From positions 1 to 64,000 of the forward strand of contig NZ_SNYO01000005.1 of assembly GCF_004363095.1 (NCBI RefSeq): a DNA stretch of 64,000 bases, in the 5' to 3' direction. The notes beneath the pieces are model-generated. The model was not told the DNA's origin and ran no database searches. It saw only the letters and a program-made list of their open reading frames with translations. The DNA is from Actinomycetospora succinea. Its GTDB lineage: Bacteria > Actinomycetota > Actinomycetes > Mycobacteriales > Pseudonocardiaceae. Positions 15,816-28,821 of this stretch are shown here, piece after piece; the stretch's first letter is position 1, and each line of letters begins with the position of its first letter. Both the position numbers and the translations under genes were made by a program.

Positions 15816-16609
15816 GCGCCCAGATGCTGCCGGAACCACGCGACGGCGTGCGCGTCGACCTCCGCGGCGTGCGGCGTCTGCGGCGCCGGCTCGAGGCCCG
15901 GCTCCTCGGCCAGCGCGTGACCCATGCCGTCGATGACGACGAGGTCCGCCGGCCCGTCCGCGCCGGCCACGAGGTCCCGCGCGGGCTCGAGAAACGCCGT
16001 CGGCTCGTCCTCGGCCCCGACGACGAGCAGCGTCGGCGTCGTCCCGAGCTTGCCCACGCGCGCGACGTAGTCCATCCGGTCGGCGACGGCGTCGGACTCC
16101 GGCCCCCACCGGTAGTCGACGCCGAAGAGCTTCCCGAGCGTCGCGACCACCGGCCGCAGCTGGATCAGCGGGCTGACGCCGACGAGCGCGGTGACGTCGT
16201 CGCGCCGCGTCGTGACCTCGAGCGCCACACCGGCCCCCGCCGACCCGCCGAACAGGCCCAGCGGCCCGCCGATCCCGAAGCGCTCGCGCAGCGCGCCCAG
16301 CGCCGCGTCGAACTCGCCGGCGGCCTCGTCGTTGACCGGTCCGTGCATGAGCATGACCGCGTCCTCGTAGCCGAGGGCCATGAGCTCGTCCATGCCGCCC
16401 GCGGGCAGCCGCGCGCCCATCTTCGGCAGGCCCAGGTAGATCCGCCACGCGTCGAGGCCCGCGAGCGGGAGCGCCGCCGCGAACGCCGCCTCGCTGCGCG
16501 GCGCGTCCATGAGGTGCCAGCCGACGACGACCGGGGCGTCGTCTCGCGGCCCGCTGTCCGGCGCGACGGCGATGAAGGGCACTCCGGCTGCGGTTCCGGT
16601 CTCGACCAC
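15812..16609 (-). CDS. Alpha/beta hydrolase, TetR-controlled
   Basis: Alpha/beta-fold hydrolase of about 265 residues with the nucleophile elbow GGSAGAG, an acid in VVGAEDEPT and the C-terminal His in DGMGHAL. The substrate is unknown. An in-frame ATG at 16651 would give 279 residues but lies inside the TetR operator, upstream of the likely transcription start. I prefer the GTG at 16609: a GAGGAG Shine-Dalgarno (16621-16616) precedes it by six bases, and the conserved fold begins there (VVETGTAAGVPFIAVAP). It forms an operon with the winged-helix gene. Confidence 0.85.
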   Translation of the reverse strand: MVETGTAAGVPFIAVAPDSGPRDDAPVVVGWHLMDAPRSEAAFAAALPLAGLDAWRIYLGLPKMGARLPAGGMDELMALGYEDAVMLMHGPVNDEAAGEFDAALGALRERFGIGGPLGLFGGSAGAGVALEVTTRRDDVTALVGVSPLIQLRPVVATLGKLFGVDYRWGPESDAVADRMDYVARVGKLGTTPTLLVVGAEDEPTAFLEPARDLVAGADGPADLVVIDGMGHALAEEPGLEPAPQTPHAAEVDAHAVAWFRQHLGA

Positions 16610-16630
16610 GATGAGCTCCTCGAATGCGTC

Positions 16631-16670
16631 GAACTGTACGGTGTCCAGCATACTGGACGGTGTACAGTTC
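16631..16670. promoter_or_regulatory. TetR operator overlapping two divergent -10 boxes
   Basis: Inverted repeat with 18-bp arms (16631-16648 and 16653-16670, 15 of 18 pairs match) around a CATA centre. Each arm contains TACAGT read outward: on plus at 16663-16668, six bases before the regulator ATG, and on minus at 16638-16633, upstream of the hydrolase Shine-Dalgarno. A repressor bound here would cover both promoters. Confidence 0.8.
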
Positions 16671-16674
16671 GTCC

Positions 16675-17226
16675 ATGCCCAGGACCCCGGGTCAGCGTGC
16701 CGGACTCAGCCACGAGGCCGTGCTCACCGCCGCGAAGAGGGTGTTCGCCGAGCGCGGACTGCCCGGGCTCTCGATGCGCTCGGTCGCCGGGGAGCTCGGC
16801 GTCGCCCCCAACGCGCTCTACAGCCACGTCGCCGACAAGGACGCGCTGGTCGACGCGCTCCTCGACGACCTGCTCGGCGCGCTCGATCCCCCGCCCCCGG
16901 ACGCCGAGCCGGTCGCCGGGCTCCGCGAGGTCATGCTCGCGACGTTCGACCTGCTCGCGCGCCACGCCGACCTGGTGCCGCTCTACCTCGCGCGCCAGGG
17001 CGCCCGCGGCCCGCAGGCCCGCGCGCTCGGCGCGGCGATGACGGTCCTGCTCGCCCGCCTCGGCGTCGACGACGCGGCGGCGGGCCGGGTGGTGCGCGCG
17101 CTGATCGTCAGCACGCTGGGCTACGCCGCGCTCGCCACCGCCGACGACGCCAACCTGAACCCGCCGGAGCTGCGCGCGGACCTCGAGGTCACCCTCGACT
17201 GGATCGTCCGCGGCGCCACCGCCTAA
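16675..17226 (+). CDS. TetR/AcrR family transcriptional regulator
   Basis: The 183-residue repressor has an N-terminal helix-turn-helix (SHEAVLTAAKRVFAERGLPGLSMRSVAGELGVAPNALYSHVADKDAL, residues about 10-55) and a C-terminal ligand-binding domain of the TetR_C type. The ATG lies six bases after the -10 TACAGT, so the mRNA is probably leaderless. It is divergent from the hydrolase/winged-helix operon with a shared palindrome, pointing to autoregulation and local control. The effector is unknown. Its stop codon overlaps the pheT stop on the opposite strand. Confidence 0.92.
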   Translation: MPRTPGQRAGLSHEAVLTAAKRVFAERGLPGLSMRSVAGELGVAPNALYSHVADKDALVDALLDDLLGALDPPPPDAEPVAGLREVMLATFDLLARHADLVPLYLARQGARGPQARALGAAMTVLLARLGVDDAAAGRVVRALIVSTLGYAALATADDANLNPPELRADLEVTLDWIVRGATA

Positions 17227-19754
17227 CGCAGGCGCGCCCCGACCCGCTCGGACGCCGTCTCGACGGCCGCGTCGCGGCGGGCGGACGCCTCCTCCAGGGT
17301 CAGCGTCCGGTCGGGGGCGCGCAGGCGCAGGGCGAAGGCGAGCGAGCGCTTGCCCTCCCCCACCTGCGGGCCGGCGTAGACGTCGAACAGGCGCACGTCC
17401 TCCACGAGGTCGCCGCCGCCGTCGCGCAGCGCCGAGACGACCGTCGCGGCCGGCACGGCCTCGTCGAGCACGAGGGCCACGTCGAGCAGCACCGGCGGGA
17501 ACGACGACACGGCGGGCACCGGGCGGTCCTCGGCGAGCGGGAGCCGGTCGAGCTCGACCTCCATCGCGCAGGTCCGGGCGGGCAGGCCGAGGGCCTCGAG
17601 GACCTTCGGGTGCAGCTCGCCGGCGTGCCCGACGAGCACGTCGCCGAACCACAGCGCCGCGCAGCGGCCGGGGTGCCAGGGCGCGTGCACGTCGGAGGCC
17701 ACCGTCAGCTCCGCGCCGTACACGCGGCCCACGAGACGGGCGGCCTCGATCGCGTCCGCCCAGTCGGCGGCACGACCCGGCCCCCACCAGCCCGCGCGCT
17801 CCCACGCCCCGGCGAGCACCGCGCCGACGCGCAGCGGCTGGGCGGGCAGGCCCTCGAGCACCGACGCGATCGCCGCGGCGTTCGGACGGTGGTCGACGGG
17901 CAGCACCGGCGCGGCCGGCGGGTCACCGGGACCGGGACGCACGACCTGGCCGACCTGGTAGAGCGCGAGGTCGCGCAGGCCACGGGAGACGTTGCGGACC
18001 ACGGCGTCGAGCAGGCCCGGCAGCAGCGTCGTGGCCATCAGCGAGCGGTCGGCGTCGAGCGGGTTGGCCAGCCGCAGGGCGTTCCGGCGGTCGTCGTCGG
18101 CGTCGAGGCCGAAGGCGTCGAACACGGCGGGCGCGACGAACGGCGAGGGCAGGACCTCGTCGTACCCCGCGTCGGCCAGCGCCCGCGACACCTGGCGGCG
18201 GCGGCGCTGGCCCAGCGTGAGGCCGGTGCCGGGCTGCGCGGCGGGCAGCTCGGACGGGATGCCGGCGTAGCCCTCGAGGCGCAGGACCTCCTCGACGAGG
18301 TCGGCCGGGCGCGTCAGGTCGGGGCGCCACGTCGGGGGCACCGCACGCAGGCCCGCGCCGCCGCTGTCGCCCGGGTCGGCGGCGGCGACCTCGACCGCGC
18401 AGCCGATCTGGTTCAGCCGGCGCACCACGGCGCCGCGCTCGTAGCGCGTGCCGGCGACGCGGTCGGGCAGGTCGAGGGCCATGACGACGGGTTCCGGGGC
18501 CGGCACGCCGCCCTCGTCGGTGACGCCGGCGGTGACGGTCGCGCTCCCGTAGTGCGCGAGCAGCCAGGCCGCCCGGTCGGTGGCGGCGCGCGCGACGCCC
18601 GGGTCGACCTCGCGCTCGAAGCGGCGGGCGGCCTCGCTGGGCAGCCGGTGGCGCCGCGCCGCGCGGGCCACCGACGGCGCGTCCCAGCAGGCGGCCTCGA
18701 GCAGGACGTCCGAGGTCCCGGTGCCGACCTCGGTGCTCGCGCCGCCCATGACGCCCGCGAGGCCGATCGGCCCGGAGTCGTCGGTGACGACGACGTCGTC
18801 GACGTCGAGCGCCCGCTGCGCGTCGTCCAGCGTGGTGATCTTCTCGTCGGCCGCGGCCCGCCGGACGACGACGTCGCCTGTCACCGTGGCCGCGTCGTAG
18901 GCGTGCATCGGCTGGCCCAGCTCGAGCATCACGTAGTTGGTGACGTCGACGGCCAGCGAGATCGGGCGGACCCCGCACAGCAGCAGGCGCCGGCGCATCC
19001 ACCACGGCGACGGCGCGGTCGGGTCGAGGTCGGTGACGCGGCGGGCGACGAAGCGCCGGCAGCCGGACGCGGGGTCGAGGCGGACGGGCCACGCCTCGCC
19101 GTCCTCGGCGGGCAGGCCGTGCCCGAGCGCCGCGGGGTCGCCGTACGGCGCGTCGAGGGCGCACGCGAGCTCACGGGCCAGGCCTCGGACCGAGAGGCAG
19201 TAGCCGCGGTCGGGCGTCACGGCGATGTCGAGCACCGCGTCGCCGAGGCCGAGCAGCTCCGCGGCGTCGTCGCCGGGGTCGGCCGTGCCGGGCGGGAGCA
19301 CGAGGATGCCGCTGTGGTCGTCGCCGAGGCCGAGCTCGTCCAGGGCGCAGATCATGCCGTCGGAGACGTGGCCGTAGGTCTTCCGCGCCGCGATCGCGAA
19401 GTCGCCGGGCAGCACGACGCCGGGCAGGGCCACCACGACGAGGTCGCCCTCGGCGAAGTTGGTCGCGCCGCAGACGATCCCGCGGGTGCCCGCGTGGTCC
19501 CCGTCGGCCTCGTTGTGCTCCGGGCCCACGTCGACCCGGCAGTACCGGATCGGCTTCTTGAACTCGGTGAGCTCCTCGATCGACGCGACGCGGCCGACGA
19601 CGAGCGGGCCGGTGGTCGTCGGGACCGGGACGACGTCCTCGACCTCGAGGCCGACCCGGATGAGCGCCTCGCCGACGGCGTCGGCCGAGAGCTCGGGTCC
19701 CTCCTGGGAGGACAGGTCGACGTGCTCGAGGAGCCACGAGACGGGGACGCGCAC
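17223..19754 (-). CDS. pheT: Phenylalanine--tRNA ligase beta subunit
   Basis: Non-catalytic and editing subunit of the heterotetrameric PheRS. The 843-residue protein begins MRVPVSWLLEHVDLS, followed by the OB-fold tRNA-binding domain (about 45-155), the B3/B4 editing core, the B5 motif region, and the C-terminal anticodon-binding domain ending in LRLRAPDRTLTLEEASARRDAAV. Length and order are normal. Start is GTG, 44 bp after pheS. Confidence 0.97.
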   Translation of the reverse strand: MRVPVSWLLEHVDLSSQEGPELSADAVGEALIRVGLEVEDVVPVPTTTGPLVVGRVASIEELTEFKKPIRYCRVDVGPEHNEADGDHAGTRGIVCGATNFAEGDLVVVALPGVVLPGDFAIAARKTYGHVSDGMICALDELGLGDDHSGILVLPPGTADPGDDAAELLGLGDAVLDIAVTPDRGYCLSVRGLARELACALDAPYGDPAALGHGLPAEDGEAWPVRLDPASGCRRFVARRVTDLDPTAPSPWWMRRRLLLCGVRPISLAVDVTNYVMLELGQPMHAYDAATVTGDVVVRRAAADEKITTLDDAQRALDVDDVVVTDDSGPIGLAGVMGGASTEVGTGTSDVLLEAACWDAPSVARAARRHRLPSEAARRFEREVDPGVARAATDRAAWLLAHYGSATVTAGVTDEGGVPAPEPVVMALDLPDRVAGTRYERGAVVRRLNQIGCAVEVAAADPGDSGGAGLRAVPPTWRPDLTRPADLVEEVLRLEGYAGIPSELPAAQPGTGLTLGQRRRRQVSRALADAGYDEVLPSPFVAPAVFDAFGLDADDDRRNALRLANPLDADRSLMATTLLPGLLDAVVRNVSRGLRDLALYQVGQVVRPGPGDPPAAPVLPVDHRPNAAAIASVLEGLPAQPLRVGAVLAGAWERAGWWGPGRAADWADAIEAARLVGRVYGAELTVASDVHAPWHPGRCAALWFGDVLVGHAGELHPKVLEALGLPARTCAMEVELDRLPLAEDRPVPAVSSFPPVLLDVALVLDEAVPAATVVSALRDGGGDLVEDVRLFDVYAGPQVGEGKRSLAFALRLRAPDRTLTLEEASARRDAAVETASERVGARLR

Positions 19755-19798
19755 GGCTTACCGGGCCTTTCTGGTGCTGGGAGGCGGAGGGCGGCGGC

Positions 19799-21742
<1,944 letters not shown>

Positions 21743-21746
<4 letters not shown>

Positions 21747-22147
21747 GCGGCGTCCTCGTTCTTCGCGTTCTTGTCCCCGGCGTTCTTGTCGGCGGGAACG
21801 GCCGCACGGGCGACCTCGACGAGCGCGGTGAACGCCGCCGGGTCGGACACGGCGATCTCCGCGAGGTTCTTGCGGTCGACCTCGACGCCCGCGAGCTTGA
21901 GGCCCTGCATGAACCGGTTGTAGGTCATGTCGTTGGAGCGCGCCGCGGCGTTGATGCGGGTGATCCAGAGCTGCCGGAAGTCGCCCTTGCGCTGCTTGCG
22001 GTCGCGGTAGGCGTACGTCAGCGAGTGGAGCGTCTGCTCCTTGGCCTTGCGGTAGAGCCGGGAGCGCTGGCCGCGGTAGCCGCTGGCCATCTCCAGGGTG
22101 GTGCGCCGCTTCTTCTGCGCGTTGACCGCGCGCTTCACGCGTGCCAC
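21743..22147 (-). CDS. rplT: 50S ribosomal protein L20
   Basis: Early-assembly protein of the large subunit that binds 23S rRNA. The 134-residue sequence begins [32 protein letters not shown] and has [38 protein letters not shown], typical of L20. It has a C-terminal Lys/Asp/Ala tail ([13 protein letters not shown]) beyond the usual length of about 120. Start is GTG. It is third in the infC-rpmI-rplT operon; in other bacteria L20 represses this operon. Confidence 0.98.
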
Positions 22148-22221
22148 GTGGTCCTGCCTTCGATCGAATCAGGGGCGGAGGGTGTTCCGCCCGAGCGGGT
22201 TCGGCGAGTTCGGGGGGTGGT

Positions 22222-22419
22222 TCAGAGCCCGCCGAGCAGGCGCTTGACGCGACCGGTGTCCTGGGGCGCGACGGCCTCGTTGCCGGAGAGCTGGCGCGTC
22301 TTGTGGCTGGACTTCTTCTCCAGCAGGTGGCGCTTGCCCGCCTTCTCGCGCAGCAGCTTGCCGCTGCCGGTCACCTTGATGCGCTTCTTGGTGCCGCTGT
22401 GCGACTTGTTCTTCGGCAT
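22222..22419 (-). CDS. rpmI: 50S ribosomal protein L35
   Basis: Small basic ribosomal protein of 65 residues: [20 protein letters not shown], then [14 protein letters not shown], ending VKRLLGGL, the canonical L35 pattern. I use the ATG at 22419; the frame is open further upstream but only into the spacer. It lies 121 bp downstream of infC, behind a long hairpin, and 74 bp upstream of rplT. Confidence 0.98.
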   Translation of the reverse strand: MPKNKSHSGTKKRIKVTGSGKLLREKAGKRHLLEKKSSHKTRQLSGNEAVAPQDTGRVKRLLGGL

Positions 22420-22492
22420 GGATCCTGTCCTGCTCTTCTGGTTCGACGTCCGCTCCGGCCCCTCGGGGAGGACGGTACGGGCGCCCGGATAC

Positions 22493-22528
22493 CCGGCCGC
22501 GCCCACCCCGGGGGGTGGGTGCGGCCGG
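22493..22528 (-). terminator. Hairpin between infC and rpmI (attenuator or terminator)
   Basis: Arms 22493-22509 and 22512-22528 pair over 17 bp with one mismatch and an extremely GC-rich stem (CCACCCC/GGGGTGG core). It sits in the 121-bp infC-rpmI spacer on the transcribed side and has no U tract. It may partially terminate or stabilise the infC message so that infC and the ribosomal proteins are made in different amounts. Confidence 0.55.
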
Positions 22529-22540
22529 TCGTACGCGGTG

Positions 22541-23128
22541 TCAGCCGGCCGGCTCGGGAGCCGGCTCCTGCTGCACTTCCTGCTGCGCGTCGGACCCGGC
22601 GCGCGGGGCCTTCTGCGGCTTCTTGTTCGGCGCCAGGACCATGGTCATGTTCCGGCCGTCCTGCTTCGGCGTCGCCTCGACGTAGCCGAGCTCACCGACG
22701 TCCTCGGCGAGGCGCTGCAGGAGGCGGAAGCCCAGCTCCGGGCGCGACTGCTCGCGGCCGCGGAACATGATGGTGACCTTGACCTTGTGACCCTGCCCGA
22801 GGAAGCGGGTCACGTGACCCTTCTTCGTCTCGTAGTCGTGAGGGTCGATCTTCGGTCGGAGCTTCTGCTCCTTGATCACCGTCTGCTGCTGGTTGCGCCG
22901 CGACTCGCGGGCCTTCTGCGCGCTCTCGTACTTGAACTTGCCGTAGTCCATGAGCTTGCAGACCGGCGGGCGGGCCTGGGCGGCCACCTCGACCAGGTCG
23001 AGGTCGGCCTCACGGGCCAGGCGCAGGGCGTCCTCGATGCGGACGATCCCGACCTGCTCCCCGTTGGGGCCGACCAGTCGCACCTCGGGAACGCGGATGC
23101 GTTCGTTGATGCGGGTCTCTGTGCTGAT
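22541..23128 (-). CDS. infC: Translation initiation factor IF-3, AUC start codon
   Basis: Binds the 30S subunit and checks start codon choice. The mature sequence [28 protein letters not shown] opens the N-terminal domain; the linker and C-terminal domain include [28 protein letters not shown] and [15 protein letters not shown]. The tail (about residues 175-195) is Gln/Pro/Ala-rich. The start is ATC at 23128: GAGGAG (23139-23134) lies five bases upstream. An in-frame GTG at 23152 exists, but there the strong Shine-Dalgarno would be inside the gene. E. coli infC uses AUU and is autoregulated through it; similar control is likely here. Confidence 0.95.
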   Translation of the reverse strand: MSTETRINERIRVPEVRLVGPNGEQVGIVRIEDALRLAREADLDLVEVAAQARPPVCKLMDYGKFKYESAQKARESRRNQQQTVIKEQKLRPKIDPHDYETKKGHVTRFLGQGHKVKVTIMFRGREQSRPELGFRLLQRLAEDVGELGYVEATPKQDGRNMTMVLAPNKKPQKAPRAGSDAQQEVQQEPAPEPAG

Positions 23129-23433
23129 GAGCTCTCCTCGGGTCCGTGACACTGTCTCTGCGACCCGGCACGAGCAGCCCCGATGAACGTCGGGCCCCGC
23201 GCCACGGGAGGTGGCGGCAGGGCCCACGGTCGACCGATCCACGTCTCCCATCGGGAGACGGCGTGGTCGGGGCACTGGCGCGCCTCGACCACCGGACCGG
23301 AACCCGCTCGCCTGGACGGCGGACGGGTGGGAGCCGGGGCTCCACTTGCCGCTCGATGGACGCGAAAACACCCACCGAGCTGGTCGCTCACCTCACAACG
23401 TACCAGGGCGCTGCGGTGTTCCCCCGCGGCGGG
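23129..23433 (-). other. infC leader: two hairpins, no gene
   Basis: The 305-bp spacer between uvrA and infC has no supported ORF. On the transcribed (minus) side it contains a hairpin at 23242-23260 (8-bp stem CGTCTCCC with an ATC loop on the plus strand) and a larger one at 23192-23225 whose outer arms are GGGCCC/GGGCCC and inner arms GCCAC/GTGGC. Both lie between a candidate promoter and the AUC start. Leaders of this operon often bind L20 or IF-3; whether this one does is unknown. Confidence 0.5.
23397..23422 (-). promoter_or_regulatory. Candidate ECF-sigma promoter for infC
   Basis: Minus strand GGAAC (23422-23418), 18 bases, then GTT (23399-23397) matches the GGAAC-N18-GTT pattern of SigR/SigH-type sigma factors. 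Found by eye; such matches also occur by chance. Confidence 0.3.
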
Positions 23434-26334
<2,901 letters not shown>

Positions 26335-26519
26335 GTGCGGGGCCTCCAGGCTCGGGGCGAGACGTGCCGGGGTGACAACACGCCGCACTGTGTGTCTCTT
26401 CCCCCGGTCCCCTCCATGCTAGGAGCGACCCCCGACAACGGCCGTCCGGCCTCCGTCCCGCGCGACCGGTCGGGCCTCCGGGGCGACGACCGGTTGGGCC
26501 GTCAGTGTGGTCAGCAGCG

Positions 26520-27284
26520 TCATCGGTCGGGCGGGTAGCGCCGGGCGTACCAGGTGGGCGGTTCACCGAACAGGTCCGCGAAGTCGCGCGAGAGGTGCGC
26601 CTGGTCGGCGTAGCCGAGCGTCGCGGCCAGGTCCGCCCAGTCCACCCGTCCCCCGGCCTCGAGGCGCCCGACGACCTCCTCCAGCCGGTAGCGCCGGATG
26701 ACCCACTTGGGGCCCAGTCCGACGTGCTCGGCGAACAGCCGCTGGAGCGTGCGCATGCCCAGCCCGGCGGACGCCGCGAGCCGGTCGACGCGCGCGATCG
26801 TCGGGTCGGCGGCGACCTGCGCGACGAGCTCGCCGGCCTGCTGCGCGGCGCGGGGCGGCTCGCCGTCGGGCAGGTGGGCGCGCAGCCAGGCGGCGAGGTC
26901 GCCGTCGAAGGGCGGGCGGCCCGCGAGGGCGGGGAGCTCCGCGGCGTCGAGCTCGCGGTCGGCCAGGGCGCCGACCGGCTGCCCGGCCACCGACCGGAAC
27001 ACCCCGGGCCGGAACGCCGCCCCGACCACGGAGCTGCGTCCGACGAGCTCGCGCACCATGTGCCGGCTCCGGGGCCCGACGACACGGGGCGTGCCCCCGC
27101 CGATGACCGACACGTGCACCTGCGGCAGGGGGACCATCTTCTGGCGGTAGGGCTCGGCGTAGTCCCACGACGCGGTCCAGATCCGCTGCACCCACGGGGC
27201 GAGGCGCTCGTCGGGCTCGTGCACGGCGATCCGCTGGGCGGTGCGCCAGTGCCCGCCCAGCTCGCGCGGATCGCGGTCCTGCAC
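26520..27284 (-). CDS. AraC-family transcriptional regulator
   Basis: The 254-residue protein has a DUF6597-like N-terminal half (APWVQRIWTASWDY, VVGAAFRPG) and a C-terminal AraC helix-turn-helix pair (about residues 160-250: GLGMRTLQRLFAEHVGLGPKWVIRRYRLEEVV and WADLAATLGYADQAHLSRDFADLFGEPPTWYARR). The GTG at 27284 has GGAGGAA eight bases upstream. It diverges from the TIGR03086 gene 52 bp away. Target and effector are unknown. Stop is TGA at 26520. Confidence 0.88.
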   Translation of the reverse strand: MQDRDPRELGGHWRTAQRIAVHEPDERLAPWVQRIWTASWDYAEPYRQKMVPLPQVHVSVIGGGTPRVVGPRSRHMVRELVGRSSVVGAAFRPGVFRSVAGQPVGALADRELDAAELPALAGRPPFDGDLAAWLRAHLPDGEPPRAAQQAGELVAQVAADPTIARVDRLAASAGLGMRTLQRLFAEHVGLGPKWVIRRYRLEEVVGRLEAGGRVDWADLAATLGYADQAHLSRDFADLFGEPPTWYARRYPPDR

Positions 27285-27322
27285 CTGTCGCGTTCCTCCA
27301 TGACCCGGGCCGGCGGTGTCGC

Positions 27323-27328
27323 TAGCGT
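27323..27328 (+). promoter_or_regulatory. Leaderless -10 box (TAGCGT)
   Basis: TAGCGT ends eight bases before the GTG at 27337, so the transcript of the TIGR03086 gene probably starts at or next to its start codon. Confidence 0.6.
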
Positions 27329-27336
27329 CCTGCCTC

Positions 27337-27906
27337 GTGTTCCCCGACTTCACGCCCCGGCCGCACCTCGTCGTCGCCGCCGCGGCCCCGCACGAGAAGC
27401 TCGTCGCCCGCGCCGCCGAGCGCCTGGGCGCCCCCGTCCCCTGCGAGGAGTGGACCGTCCGCGACCTCGCCGAGCACATGATGACCTGGACGCCCGTGCT
27501 CGCGGGCTCCGGCCGCAGGACCCCGCCCGCGGCCGGAACGCCGAAGGCCGAGGGCGACTGGGTCGCCACCCTCGACGCCGGGCGCGACGACATGGTCGCC
27601 GTCTGGAGCGACCCGTCCGCGTGGGAAGGGACGACGACGATGACGGCGTCCGAGCTGCCGGCGTCGATGGTGGGCACGATGGTGCTCTGCGAGCTCGTGC
27701 TCCACGCCTGGGACCTGTCCCGCGGTCTCGGCGAGAAGGTGACCTGGGACGACGCCGTCCTCGCCGAGATGCTCGAGGCCATGCAGCAGATGGCGCCGCT
27801 CGGACGCGGGTCGGCGTTCGGCGACGAGGTCCCCGTCCCCGACGACGCCGCGCTGCTCGACCGCGTCGTGGCCGTCGCGGGCCGCGACCCGGCCTGGCGT
27901 CCCTGA
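27337..27906 (+). CDS. TIGR03086-family (mycothiol maleylpyruvate isomerase-like) protein
   Basis: DinB-like four-helix protein of 189 residues. The family pattern is visible: VPCEEWTVRDLAEHMM with a metal-binding His, a central LVLHAWDLSRGLG where the His is the third-helix ligand, and a final short strand region. Family members bind a divalent metal and some use mycothiol; the substrate of this one is unknown. I use GTG at 27337 over the GTG at 27316 because the -10 box lies between them. Confidence 0.82.
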   Translation: MFPDFTPRPHLVVAAAAPHEKLVARAAERLGAPVPCEEWTVRDLAEHMMTWTPVLAGSGRRTPPAAGTPKAEGDWVATLDAGRDDMVAVWSDPSAWEGTTTMTASELPASMVGTMVLCELVLHAWDLSRGLGEKVTWDDAVLAEMLEAMQQMAPLGRGSAFGDEVPVPDDAALLDRVVAVAGRDPAWRP

Positions 27907-27920
27907 GGCAGCATGGAGCG

Positions 27921-28112
27921 ATGAGCGAGATCGACCCGGCGGACCTGGCCCGGCTGCGGTCGCGGAGGGGCTGGAGCGGGGACGCGGGCGCCGCGTGCCG
28001 GCACCGCGCCGTGGTGATGAGCGAGGACGAGGTGCCGCACTGCGAGGACTGCGGCGAGACGCTGAGCCCCGACGCCCTGCGGAAGGCGGGCCACAAGCCC
28101 GTCCGGCGCTAG
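27921..28112 (+). CDS. Small zinc-ribbon-like protein, 63 aa
   Basis: A short ORF starting at ATG 27921 encodes 63 residues: MSEIDPADLARLRSRRGWSG, then C26-x-H28, H40-C41-x2-C44 and a basic tail (ALRKAGHKPVRR). The C-x-H and C-x2-C spacing suggests one zinc-binding knuckle. Codon bias is normal, and it lies 14 bp after the TIGR03086 gene on the same strand. Its TAG stop (28110-28112) is also the first half of the -10 box of the next gene. No function is known to me. Confidence 0.65.
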   Translation: MSEIDPADLARLRSRRGWSGDAGAACRHRAVVMSEDEVPHCEDCGETLSPDALRKAGHKPVRR

Positions 28113-28115
28113 GCT
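28110..28115 (+). promoter_or_regulatory. Leaderless -10 box (TAGGCT) overlapping a stop codon
   Basis: TAGGCT lies seven bases before the GTG of the MBL-fold gene; its first three bases are the stop codon of the small zinc-ribbon gene. Confidence 0.6.
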
Positions 28116-28122
28116 CCCGCGC

Positions 28123-28800
28123 GTGGACCTCCTCGACCAGTACACCGGCCATGTCGAGCCCGGCGGCCCCGCCGCGCGGCGCGACCTGCAGGACGTCTCG
28201 ATCACCAAGGTGTCGGTCGGGCCGATGGACAACAACGCCTACGTGCTCGTGGACCACGGGTCCGGCGAGGCGCTGCTCATCGACGCCGCCAACGAGATCG
28301 ACCGCCTGCTCGACACCGTCGACACCGTCGCCGACCGCGGCAAGCTGACGCAGCTGGCGACCACGCACAAGCACTGGGACCACGTGCAGTCCCTCGAGGA
28401 CGCCGTGAAGGCCCTCTCCCCCACCACCTACGCCGGCGAGGCCGACGCGCCCGAGCTGCCCGTTGCGCCCGACCGGACGGTGGGCGACGGCGACGCTGTC
28501 GAGTTCGGCGGCTCGCGGGTGGAGATCATCCACCTCGACGGCCACACCCCCGGCTCGATCGCGCTGCTCTACCGCGACCCCGCGGGCCACGGGCACCTCT
28601 TCACCGGCGACTCGCTCTTCCCCGGCGGCCCGGGCAAGACGGCCGGCCCCGCGGAGTTCGCGTCGCTGATGGACGACCTCGAGGGCAAGGTCTTCGGGCA
28701 GCTCGACGACGACACGCACGTCTACCCCGGCCACGGCGACGACACGACCCTCGGCGCCGAGCGTCCGAAGATCGGGGAATGGCGCGAGCGGGGCTGGTGA
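28123..28800 (+). CDS. MBL-fold metallo-hydrolase (glyoxalase II-like)
   Basis: Metallo-beta-lactamase-fold hydrolase of 225 residues. The metal motif is THKHWDH near residue 86 (a variant of THxHxDH), followed by a single His in DGHTPGSI, the bridging Asp in FTGDSLFPGG, and YPGHGDDT at the end. The set matches glyoxalase II-like thioesterases. The M. tuberculosis gene next to uvrA (Rv1637c) occupies the same place, so this is its likely orthologue. The substrate is unknown. Start is GTG from a leaderless promoter. Confidence 0.9.
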   Translation: MDLLDQYTGHVEPGGPAARRDLQDVSITKVSVGPMDNNAYVLVDHGSGEALLIDAANEIDRLLDTVDTVADRGKLTQLATTHKHWDHVQSLEDAVKALSPTTYAGEADAPELPVAPDRTVGDGDAVEFGGSRVEIIHLDGHTPGSIALLYRDPAGHGHLFTGDSLFPGGPGKTAGPAEFASLMDDLEGKVFGQLDDDTHVYPGHGDDTTLGAERPKIGEWRERGW

Positions 28801-28821
28801 AAAAGGACGAAGGGTCGGCGC

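Noticed and set aside
26335..26519. LexA/SOS box upstream of uvrA
   Set aside because: No TCGAAC-type or related palindrome is present; only a TAGCAT-like -10 with a poor -35.
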